Positions 13,033-20,553 of a DNA stretch of 22,979 bases are shown in pieces. Numbering within the stretch: position 1 is the first letter of the stretch; every line of letters starts with the position of its first letter. Origin of the DNA: UBA2287 sp037442025 (GTDB lineage: Bacteria > Bacteroidota > Bacteroidia > Bacteroidales > Tenuifilaceae); assembly GCA_037442025.1 (NCBI GenBank), contig JBBIRB010000041.1:1-22979 (forward strand). Direction: 5' to 3'. The position numbers and the translations under genes were made by a program. The notes under the pieces are model-generated. The model made no database searches. It was not told the DNA's origin and saw only the letters and a list, made by a program, of their open reading frames with translations.

Positions 13033-16000
13033 ATGAAGCATGGTAGTAAGTTACTAAAACCAATTATTGCGCTAATTTATATTATGCTTATTGGCATGGT
13101 AGCATTGGCGCAAGAAATGGCAATAACGGGAACCGTTACCGATAGCAAGGATGGTTCGCCCATGATAGGGGTTACCGTATTAATAAAGGGTACTACAACC
13201 GGTACCACCACCGACTTCGATGGAAAATACACTATTCGCGCCGACCGCAATGCCTTTCTGGTATTTTCATTCGTTGGTTACGAAACTCAGGAAGTTGCCG
13301 TTAGCGGACGCAATGTAATTAACATTACCCTACAAGACCAATCGCTTTCTCTCGAAGAGATTGTTGTTGTAGGTTACGGAACCCAACGCAAACGCGATGT
13401 TACTGGTGCAATTGCCAAGGTAGAATCCAAAGACCTAACAGCAATACCAACCCCATCTTTCGAAATAGGACTTCAGGGACAAGCAACGGGTGTTCAGGTT
13501 ATTACTGGTTCAGGACTGGCTGGTTCGGGTTCTGTAATCAGAATCAGGGGTGTTGGTGCTGTAAGTGCCAGTGGAGACCCCCTTTATGTTATTGATGGAG
13601 TTCCCATTTCGCAGGATTATTTTATGCGAGGAAATTCTGGTGCCATGAATAATAACCCTCTAGCCTCTTTGAATCCCAACGACATAGAATCGGTTGAAGT
13701 ACTGAAAGATGCTGGTTCAGCTGGAATTTACGGTTCGCGGGGTGCAAATGGAGTTATTTTAATTACCACCAAAAGGGGAAAGTCTAAAAGGCCAAGCATC
13801 AATGTTACTATGCGCACAGGTATTTCTCGGCCTGCATACGTTCCAAAATTCGTATCGCGCGACGAATACCTTCAGCTTCGCCAAGAAGCATGGGAAAACG
13901 ACGGGGGAACCGGAGCTGTATGGTTACCCAATTTTTCGTCGAGCGACGATTCTCCACAAGTTCGCGCTGCTGCTTTTGAAAGGGCAAAAAACATAAATAC
14001 TAATTGGTGGGATCTGGTAACCCAAACTGGCCTTAAGCAGGATTATAGCATTTCGTATGCTCAGGGCTTCAAGTATTTCAACGGTTTTTTTGGTGGCTCA
14101 TACAGCGACAACGGTTCTTATTTAAAGAACAATCGCTACGAAAGAGCAAGTGCCCGATTGAATTTAGACTCCGATTTTTCAAAATTCTTCAAAATTTCCT
14201 TAGCATCATCGTTTACCCAAGGAATAAACCACAGAACCGGAGCAGCCTGGGAAGGTGGAACAGGTGCTGCCATGTCGACTGCTCTGCCTTTCTACCCTGT
14301 TTTTAATGATGATGGGACCTATTTTAGATATAACTCCTCTGCTAATGGAGGAAATCCCGTTCTGAAACAAGACAATATGCTATGGCGAAACTATGAAAAA
14401 AGAAGTATCAATAATATTACATTGCAGGTAACTCCCATTAATAATTTCTCCATTTCAGCAACTGGTGGCATTGATTATATGGATTTTTCGGAGCAACGCT
14501 ATTCCAACAAAATTTTTGCAAGCACAACTCACAGTGGAATTGCATACAAATGGCCTTCTTACGTTACTAACCAAACCGGTAATTTCATCGTGAATTATGA
14601 GTTGAACAACGATGACAAGTATAGAATTACTTTTATGGCAGGTAGCGAGGCGCAGAAATCGACCACTATTTCGAAGTGGTACACTGCCGAAGATGTTGAA
14701 GGCCCCTATTGGGATGGACTGCCTCATAGTTCTGCGAATACCGCTTTTCAAGAGAGGTTTGGAACCAACAGGCCCGAGGAATGGTCGTTCGTTAGTTTCT
14801 TCACAAGAGCCCACTTTGTTTTCAAAGAAAAGTATGTTTTACAATTCCTTGCCCGTTCCGACGCTTCCTCTCGATTTGGCCCTAACTATCGATGGTCCTT
14901 CTTTCCCGCTGTTTCTGGAGCCTGGAAAATATCGGATGAGGAATTTCTGCTTGGCAACCGTACCCTAAGCACGCTCCGATTAAGAGCCAGCTACGGTATT
15001 GCAGGGAATGCCCCTTCAAATAACTATGCATGGCGAGGCACGTGGGGTGGACCCACCTCTGGTCAGTACTACAACGATAACCTTATTCTTTACCCCGAAA
15101 ACAGGGAAAACCCCAATTTGAAATGGGAAACACTTAACAACTTCGACATGGGTCTTGAGTTTGGTTTTTTAAGCAATCGTATTACTGGCGAAATTGCATA
15201 TTATAATAAGGTTACTAAGGATGTTCTTATTAACCGTTCCAATTCTCCATCAATGGGCTTCAGTAATTATTGGGATAACGTTGGGAAGGTGCTGAATAGG
15301 GGCTACGAATTTTTTATCAAGTCAAACAATTTGGTTGGGCAATTGAAATGGACTACCAACTTTAACATTGCTCACAACCATAACGAAGTGCTCAGCATTG
15401 GCGACCTTTCGCCCGATGCAGTTGGGGGTGGCACTAACGATACCCGTATTGTTGTCGGAAAACCTGTTGGTTCCAACTATCTTGTTCGCTTTTCTAGGGT
15501 AGACCCAACTGACGGACTTCCCATATGGCTCGACAAGGATGGTTACGAAACCAAAACATTTTCACTTAGTAATAGGGTGGTTGTAGGCTCTGTAATTCCC
15601 GATGCAATTGGCGGTATTACCAACAATTTCGAATACAAAGGCTTCGATTTCAGCTTTATGTTTGTCTTCACTATAGGCGGAAATATTTACGACAACTCGG
15701 GAAAACGCCAGTTAGGTGTAGTTACCGACTGGCAATTGCGCCAGGAGTTAGGCGACAGATGGCAAAATCCTGGAGATATTGCTAAGTATCCTAAACTAAC
15801 CCTTCGACCTGCAAACTACCCTGGACTTCCCGGCGAGTGGCAATACAATTCAACCATGTTTCTATACGATGCTTCGTACGTAAGGCTTCGCCACGTGTCG
15901 TTAGGATACACCTTACCCGAACGCGTTGCAAAAAGTTTATTTGTAAGAAGTGCCCGTATGTACATTTCAGCATCGAACCTGCTTACTTTCACACGTTTTA

Positions 16001-16125
16001 ATGGAGACCCCGAGATAGCCAGGGACTTCGAAAATGTGGCCGACCGTAACATGAGCTCCAACATTACCTACTTAACACCACCACAGGAGCAAGCGTTTAT
16101 TTTTGGACTAGACATTAGTTTTTAA
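13033..16125 (+). CDS. susC: SusC/RagA family TonB-dependent outer-membrane maltodextrin transporter
   Basis: Predicted outer-membrane channel for energy-dependent import of starch oligosaccharides, working as a complex with the following SusD. It has 1030 residues, usual for the family. A signal peptide ends near ALAQ 24-27. The carboxypeptidase-regulatory-like domain is at about 29-101 (ITGTVTDSKDGSPMIGVTVL, GTTTDFDGKYTI). The family hallmark LEEIVVVGYGTQRKRDVTGA is at about 107-126, and the plug domain follows to about 240 (GLQGQATGVQV, IRIRGVGA, NDIESVEVLKDAGSAGIYGSR). The rest is beta-barrel, ending in FGLDISF. It is the first gene of the right arm, 327 bases from the divergent lacI and 21 bases before susD. 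The barrel carries a maltodextrin substrate by inference from the locus; sequence alone only fixes the family. Confidence 0.95.
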   Translation: MKHGSKLLKPIIALIYIMLIGMVALAQEMAITGTVTDSKDGSPMIGVTVLIKGTTTGTTTDFDGKYTIRADRNAFLVFSFVGYETQEVAVSGRNVINITLQDQSLSLEEIVVVGYGTQRKRDVTGAIAKVESKDLTAIPTPSFEIGLQGQATGVQVITGSGLAGSGSVIRIRGVGAVSASGDPLYVIDGVPISQDYFMRGNSGAMNNNPLASLNPNDIESVEVLKDAGSAGIYGSRGANGVILITTKRGKSKRPSINVTMRTGISRPAYVPKFVSRDEYLQLRQEAWENDGGTGAVWLPNFSSSDDSPQVRAAAFERAKNINTNWWDLVTQTGLKQDYSISYAQGFKYFNGFFGGSYSDNGSYLKNNRYERASARLNLDSDFSKFFKISLASSFTQGINHRTGAAWEGGTGAAMSTALPFYPVFNDDGTYFRYNSSANGGNPVLKQDNMLWRNYEKRSINNITLQVTPINNFSISATGGIDYMDFSEQRYSNKIFASTTHSGIAYKWPSYVTNQTGNFIVNYELNNDDKYRITFMAGSEAQKSTTISKWYTAEDVEGPYWDGLPHSSANTAFQERFGTNRPEEWSFVSFFTRAHFVFKEKYVLQFLARSDASSRFGPNYRWSFFPAVSGAWKISDEEFLLGNRTLSTLRLRASYGIAGNAPSNNYAWRGTWGGPTSGQYYNDNLILYPENRENPNLKWETLNNFDMGLEFGFLSNRITGEIAYYNKVTKDVLINRSNSPSMGFSNYWDNVGKVLNRGYEFFIKSNNLVGQLKWTTNFNIAHNHNEVLSIGDLSPDAVGGGTNDTRIVVGKPVGSNYLVRFSRVDPTDGLPIWLDKDGYETKTFSLSNRVVVGSVIPDAIGGITNNFEYKGFDFSFMFVFTIGGNIYDNSGKRQLGVVTDWQLRQELGDRWQNPGDIAKYPKLTLRPANYPGLPGEWQYNSTMFLYDASYVRLRHVSLGYTLPERVAKSLFVRSARMYISASNLLTFTRFNGDPEIARDFENVADRNMSSNITYLTPPQEQAFIFGLDISF

Positions 16126-16146
16126 CCCTGCCAAATTGACAAACAA

Positions 16147-17568
16147 ATGAAAACAAAAAGAATAATCGTAGCACTCATTGCAACAGTTAGTTTGGTACAT
16201 ATGTCGTGCTCCGACTTTCTGGACATAAAACCTGAAGGCGTTCTATTGAAAGAAGAAGCATTGCAAACTCAGGAAGATGTTGTTAAACTCCAAAACTCAA
16301 CCTATACGGTTCTGTTTAGTGGCAATTTCTTGGGTGGGAGAGTTCAGTTAGTTTCCGAAATTATGACTGATCACATTTTGGGAACTGGCTTAGATGGCGA
16401 CTGGGCTGTAATTTGGAACCGAACCTCCTCCATATTCGAAGGGGTTATTGGTGGCCTATACTCCGAACCCTACATAGCTATTTACAGGGCCAACGTTGTT
16501 TTAGAAAACCTTAATCTGATTCAGGACAATACCCTTCGTAACCGCATTGAAGGTAGCGCCCGATTTGTAAGAGCACTTGCCCATTTCGAAACTGTTAGGC
16601 TATTTGCTCAACCCTACGGTTTCACACCCGACAATAGCCATCTCGGTATACCCATCAAATCGCAATCGCTTCCCCAATCTGCCGTTAGAGCATCGGTGGC
16701 CGAAGTATACTTATTTGTAATTACTGAACTGGAGTTGGCCGAAAACCTTCTCTCCTCCTCAAACGATTCAGCTTTCGATCCGAATGGAGCATTCCCAACC
16801 AAATGGTCGGCAAAGGCATTAATGGCACGAGTTTACTTCCAAATGAACAACTTTTCCAAGGCCTACCAGTATGCCAACGATGTAATTGCAAACGGACCCA
16901 TACCGTTCGCATCGTCGAACACCGAGTACACCCAGCGGTATTCGCAGGACGGATCGAACGAAGCACTATTCAAAGCGGTTAGCAAAACTTTAAATGCCAA
17001 TGGTGAAACGGTTTATGTAAACAGAGGTTCTGGTTTTACAGGCATGATGCGCTCCGATGTATCGGTTCCTTACATAAAACTAACACAAAACACCCTGATA
17101 AATGGCTCTTCCGACCCACTTGATGTTCGTGGAACGTTATGGTATGGTGTTAAAGATGGTTTTAACGTAATTAAAAAGTTTAATGGTTTCGACAATATAA
17201 GCGTACCTATAATTACCGTTACCGAACTGAAACTCATTCGGGCCGAATCGGCTGCTGAAGGTAACACCAATTTAACAATTGCCCAACTAGATATTCAGGA
17301 TATATACGATAGAGCTTACGGAGTTGGTGCTCGTGTTGCCCCTTCAACAGCAAATGCGATTATACAAGAGTCGCGAAACCAAAGACGATTAGAGTTTATT
17401 TTCGAGGGTCACAGAGGACAGGACCTGAAGCGCATTGGCGCTTTAGGTAGAGAATCTGTAATTGTAAGGGGTGCTCCCTGGAATTGTCCTGGTTCTGTGC
17501 TCCAATTTCCTCAATCGGAAATTGCGCTCAATCCCGGTTTTGTTGCTAACCCCGAAGGTGGTTGCTAA
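16147..17568 (+). CDS. susD: SusD/RagB family starch-binding outer-membrane lipoprotein
   Basis: Predicted surface lipoprotein lid of the SusC channel; 473 residues. The lipobox is VHMSC with lipidated Cys21, followed by SDFLDIKPEG, the standard SusD beginning with early acidic residues that suit surface export. Typical SusD features are AIYRANVVLENL, the TPR-like helix RFVRALAHFETVRLFAQPYG (in the region around residue 140), WSAKALMARVYF, and the C-terminal RRLEFIFEGHRGQDLKRIG. It starts 21 bases after susC and ends 21 bases before the next gene, which indicates one transcript. It ends in a cysteine (PEGGC). Glycan specificity cannot be read from sequence; starch or maltodextrin is inferred from the enzymes. 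Confidence 0.95.
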   Translation: MKTKRIIVALIATVSLVHMSCSDFLDIKPEGVLLKEEALQTQEDVVKLQNSTYTVLFSGNFLGGRVQLVSEIMTDHILGTGLDGDWAVIWNRTSSIFEGVIGGLYSEPYIAIYRANVVLENLNLIQDNTLRNRIEGSARFVRALAHFETVRLFAQPYGFTPDNSHLGIPIKSQSLPQSAVRASVAEVYLFVITELELAENLLSSSNDSAFDPNGAFPTKWSAKALMARVYFQMNNFSKAYQYANDVIANGPIPFASSNTEYTQRYSQDGSNEALFKAVSKTLNANGETVYVNRGSGFTGMMRSDVSVPYIKLTQNTLINGSSDPLDVRGTLWYGVKDGFNVIKKFNGFDNISVPIITVTELKLIRAESAAEGNTNLTIAQLDIQDIYDRAYGVGARVAPSTANAIIQESRNQRRLEFIFEGHRGQDLKRIGALGRESVIVRGAPWNCPGSVLQFPQSEIALNPGFVANPEGGC

Positions 17569-17589
17569 TAACTTAATATTCATTATGCC

Positions 17590-18105
17590 ATGAAAAGAAA
17601 CATTTATATTCTGATAATAATCCTCGCAGGAATTATTGTCTCATGTAAACCCGAAGATTTCAAGCCAATTGGTGAACCCAAAAGCAAGGTTGAACTTTTA
17701 AATGGTTCGTGGACCATAAGTAAAGTAAACCAAACCGATGTGAATGCAGCCAATAAAGGGTTTCCTATGGAGGTGCAACAAATGGAAATTACAAACTCTT
17801 TTCCTGCCAACCCTTTTACCGACCTGAGCATCAACTTTAACTCTGTTTCGGGTAACTTTACGGTTTCGAAAGGTAACTCCTTTTCTAATTGGCCAAATAG
17901 TGGTAACTGGGAGTTCGACAATCCTTCCTATCCTAGCAAACTAATGCTTTATACCACTACTGATACTATTACTTTAGGCATTTCGAACCTGTCGAACCTA
18001 AATGCCCTTACTCCAAAAATTACATTTAGGGAGGTTAAGCAACTTCAATCGGGTAATAAGATGATTGACGTTATTTATTACGACTACACTTTCACAAAGC
18101 AATAG
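17590..18105 (+). CDS. Small surface lipoprotein, DUF5004/lipocalin-like
   Basis: Protein of 171 residues with a clear lipobox IIVSC (Cys19) followed by the acidic KPEDF, so probably exported to the cell surface. The mature part opens with LLNGSWTISKVNQTDVN and continues through alternating beta-strands (LSINFNSVSGNFTVSKG, GNWEFDNPSYPSKLMLY, TITLGI, PKITFREV, DVIYYDYTF). This pattern of 'G-S-W-x-I-x-K-V' start and eight or so short strands resembles DUF5004/lipocalin-like proteins found beside SusD genes. It is in the sus operon, 21 bases after susD and 15 before the next gene. In the Bacteroides sus operon this position is occupied by SusE, so this is an extra component. Ligand and function are unknown. 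Confidence 0.75.
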   Translation: MKRNIYILIIILAGIIVSCKPEDFKPIGEPKSKVELLNGSWTISKVNQTDVNAANKGFPMEVQQMEITNSFPANPFTDLSINFNSVSGNFTVSKGNSFSNWPNSGNWEFDNPSYPSKLMLYTTTDTITLGISNLSNLNALTPKITFREVKQLQSGNKMIDVIYYDYTFTKQ

Positions 18106-18120
18106 TAAAAACCGATACCA

Positions 18121-18972
18121 ATGAAAAGAGCACTCTTAATACTAACTATAATACTTGGGGTTGGGTTCATTGCCAGGGCGCAAGTTTGTAATGCGGTTAT
18201 TGTTAAAACTTCGCCCGAAGAACCAACAGCTGTTGATGAAGTTACCCTTACCGTTGAATTCACTTGCCCCGAATATTTGGCATGGGGCACAGAGGATATA
18301 TACCTATGGGTTTGGAGCCCGAAACAGGGCGAACCTGTTGGTTTACCCGATATGTTTCCAAATGCCACGGATGTCCCCACAACTAATGGTACCGGCGACC
18401 GTCCCTGGCAAAATTCCAACGAATATCTGAAAATGACCAAAATTGGCACCAACAAGTACCAGTATATTTTCACTCCAACTGTTCTGTTCAAGTTGAACCC
18501 GAGCGATCTGAGAAGCATGGGGTTCCTTTGCAAACCAAAAAATGGAGGAGGTTATGGCGATCCTGATAAAAAGACCAACGATCAGGAAATCAAATTCAAA
18601 TCCCTCGAATTTATCGACGAACTGGGAAGAACATTCCCTGCAACCGTGTCGGCAGAAGATATTATTACCATTTATTTCAATCAGGGCGTTGCCGACAATG
18701 CAGCCTTTGCAGCCTTCGATGGCAACCTTTTCGTAACTATTACTGCCTTTAGCGATAACGATGCGGTGGGTCAGGCAAGAGTTTTTCCCGGGAAAAAAAC
18801 AATGAAAGGCAATATTCCTGAGCATACTTTTACAATTATGCCTCTTCGCCATCTCGACATATCTGGTCTTCCTCAGGGAAAAAAAGTAAATAAGTTGAAG
18901 TATATTTTTCACAATCAACTGAAAACCCTTGTGAGTGACGAGTTCGAGAAAATTCTTATTGAATTACAATAA
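18121..18972 (+). CDS. Secreted beta-sandwich protein of unknown function, possible duplicated binding domain
   Basis: Protein of 283 residues with a type I signal peptide ending near ARAQ (residues 18-21); no lipobox. I do not recognise a named family with certainty; it may belong to one of the DUF families found beside SusD (for example DUF4961). The two halves share a pattern: PTAVDEVTLTVEF, then DIYLWVWSPKQGEP, then YQYIFTPTVLFKLNPSDLRSMG in the first; PATVSAEDIITIYF, then NLFVTITAFSDNDAVGQ, then HTFTIMPLRHLDISGL in the second. This suggests two tandem E-set or starch-binding-like beta-sandwiches. Aromatic residues are abundant in the first half (YLAWG, YLWVWSP, WQNSNEY), as expected of glycan platforms, and sparser in the second. 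It lies 15 bases after the small lipoprotein and 11 before the SusE/F-like gene, so is surely cotranscribed. A role in binding maltodextrin is inferred from context. Confidence 0.65.
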   Translation: MKRALLILTIILGVGFIARAQVCNAVIVKTSPEEPTAVDEVTLTVEFTCPEYLAWGTEDIYLWVWSPKQGEPVGLPDMFPNATDVPTTNGTGDRPWQNSNEYLKMTKIGTNKYQYIFTPTVLFKLNPSDLRSMGFLCKPKNGGGYGDPDKKTNDQEIKFKSLEFIDELGRTFPATVSAEDIITIYFNQGVADNAAFAAFDGNLFVTITAFSDNDAVGQARVFPGKKTMKGNIPEHTFTIMPLRHLDISGLPQGKKVNKLKYIFHNQLKTLVSDEFEKILIELQ

Positions 18973-18983
18973 CACATATTGCT

Positions 18984-20387
18984 ATGAAGCGAATATTATT
19001 AATTCTAATTTCAATCATCGCACTTGCGGGTTGCACCGACACAACTCACGATTTCGATATTAAGGGCGAGGCCATTAACGACTTCTCCCTGAGCGCACCT
19101 AACAACAACAGGTTGCTGGTTCTTAACTCCGGTGCCCAAAACACCAACTTTAAGTTCTCATGGACCGAGTCGAAACCTGGAATCAGCAAGCCGGTTACCT
19201 ATACCTTCGAAATTTTCAGGAACGAGCAAACCCTAGGGGTTCCCATTTACACATCGCCTTCGGCGAATAGTGGGCAAGCAACTGAACTAACCCTTACCTA
19301 TTTGCAAATCGATAATTTGCTTGCAGCAGCAGCGTTTGCCAATGGAGCAACTGCAAACCTGAAATGGCGTGTACGGGCAACCAATGGCGATATGGAAAAG
19401 ACTTCCCAGATATACAACATTACGATAAAGCGTTTTTCCGATGGCATTGTTCCATTCAACTTGCTTAACCCAATTAATCAGGGTGTAGTTTCGCTCGACT
19501 CCGTTTTCTTTACCAATGTGGAATATAAGAGCGTGAAATTCAGTTGGCAAACTATTACTACCATAAATTCGACTCAAGCACCTGCCGTAAAAGTTCTCAT
19601 CGATACTGAAACGGGCAATTTTAGCAATCCAATAATGAGTATCGATGCTGCGCCTTCTGCAACCTTTGTTACTATACCAAAGAAAACCCTTTTTGAGAAA
19701 ATAGTTGATGCAGGTTATAGGTTGAACAAAGTGAAATGGACAGCTAGGGCTTCGTTAAACGAATTGGAACTTATGGCTCCCGAGCATCGAATTGTAATTG
19801 ATACGGTTAAATACAGGAAGATTCATGTTTTTGGCAGTTCAACCATTTTTGGGCCTAACGCAATGAATGCTTACCCCATGTACCAAGTTGGTACAACAAA
19901 ACTTTTTGTAGCCAATACCTATGTTGCTGAGGGGAATATTTTCTTTAGTCCTATTCAAAACCTAGGACTGGCTCTGGGTGTGAATTCATCTACGAATGTT
20001 CTGGAAATTGACGGCCCCTCGGCACCCAATACAAACCCAAACCGCATGACCCTAATAACTGTAAACATGGACACCAAAATTGTTACAGTTGCTCCAACTG
20101 TTTTGGGTCTTATAGGCCCTGCAACGGGTAGCTCGATTAACCAAACCAATCTGCCCCAAATTGCTCCCTTTATTTGGCAGGGTAATGTTAATTTAATTGG
20201 GAACAGCTGGTTTTATATTAGGCTCAATAACAGTTGGAACTACGCTTACAGCCAGGTAAACGGAAAAATGCGCTTTGGGCGTAGCGGATCCGACCAGTTC
20301 CGTACCGATGGTTTAACCACTGGAACCTATAGGGTTACTGTTAACCTTACCCATGGTAATTATTCGTACTCAATTAATGCAATTTAG
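18984..20387 (+). CDS. susE: SusE/SusF-like starch-binding outer-membrane lipoprotein
   Basis: Protein of 467 residues with lipobox ALAGC (Cys17) followed by TDTTHDFDI, an acid-containing start compatible with surface display. The region about 37-150 matches the SusE N-terminal Ig-like domain (FSLSAPNNNRLLVLNSGAQNTNFKFSW, then YTFEIFRNEQ, and WRVRATNGD). A second similar domain lies at about 160-275 (FNLLNPINQGVVSLD, VKFSW, VKWTARAS). The C-terminal part (about 280-467) contains VFGSSTIFGPNAMNAYPM and a final starch-binding-like module with WFYIRLNNSWNYAYSQ, RFGRSGSD and GTYRVTVNLTHGNYSY. It lies 11 bases after the previous gene and is followed by a terminator. SusE versus SusF cannot be separated here, since only one such gene is present, so the symbol is by position and domain type. 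Confidence 0.8.
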   Translation: MKRILLILISIIALAGCTDTTHDFDIKGEAINDFSLSAPNNNRLLVLNSGAQNTNFKFSWTESKPGISKPVTYTFEIFRNEQTLGVPIYTSPSANSGQATELTLTYLQIDNLLAAAAFANGATANLKWRVRATNGDMEKTSQIYNITIKRFSDGIVPFNLLNPINQGVVSLDSVFFTNVEYKSVKFSWQTITTINSTQAPAVKVLIDTETGNFSNPIMSIDAAPSATFVTIPKKTLFEKIVDAGYRLNKVKWTARASLNELELMAPEHRIVIDTVKYRKIHVFGSSTIFGPNAMNAYPMYQVGTTKLFVANTYVAEGNIFFSPIQNLGLALGVNSSTNVLEIDGPSAPNTNPNRMTLITVNMDTKIVTVAPTVLGLIGPATGSSINQTNLPQIAPFIWQGNVNLIGNSWFYIRLNNSWNYAYSQVNGKMRFGRSGSDQFRTDGLTTGTYRVTVNLTHGNYSYSINAI

Positions 20388-20400
20388 CCAGTTAAAGAAT

Positions 20401-20434
20401 CCTGAACAGCTGAGTAAGCTGCTTCAGGGTTTTT
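20401..20434 (+). terminator. Rho-independent terminator after the SusE/F-like gene
   Basis: CCTGAACAGCT (20401-20411), loop GAGTA and AGCTG-C-TTCAGG (20417-20428, one bulged C) form a stable stem followed by GTTTTT. It begins 13 bases after the stop codon and separates the susC-to-susE transcript from the T9SS gene downstream. Confidence 0.8.
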
Positions 20435-20553
20435 AAATAGTTTTAAATTTTATTTTTTTAATTCTAAATATTCCTTTTTTTAGTACATTTAATGGTTTCA
20501 AATTACTACCCTAATGTTTCGCAATTAAAATGTTTAACTAACACCTAAAAATT

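Noticed and set aside
18343..18918. 191-codon open frame on the minus strand
   Set aside because: Antisense to the secreted 283-residue protein, which has a signal peptide and tight operon spacing on the plus strand.
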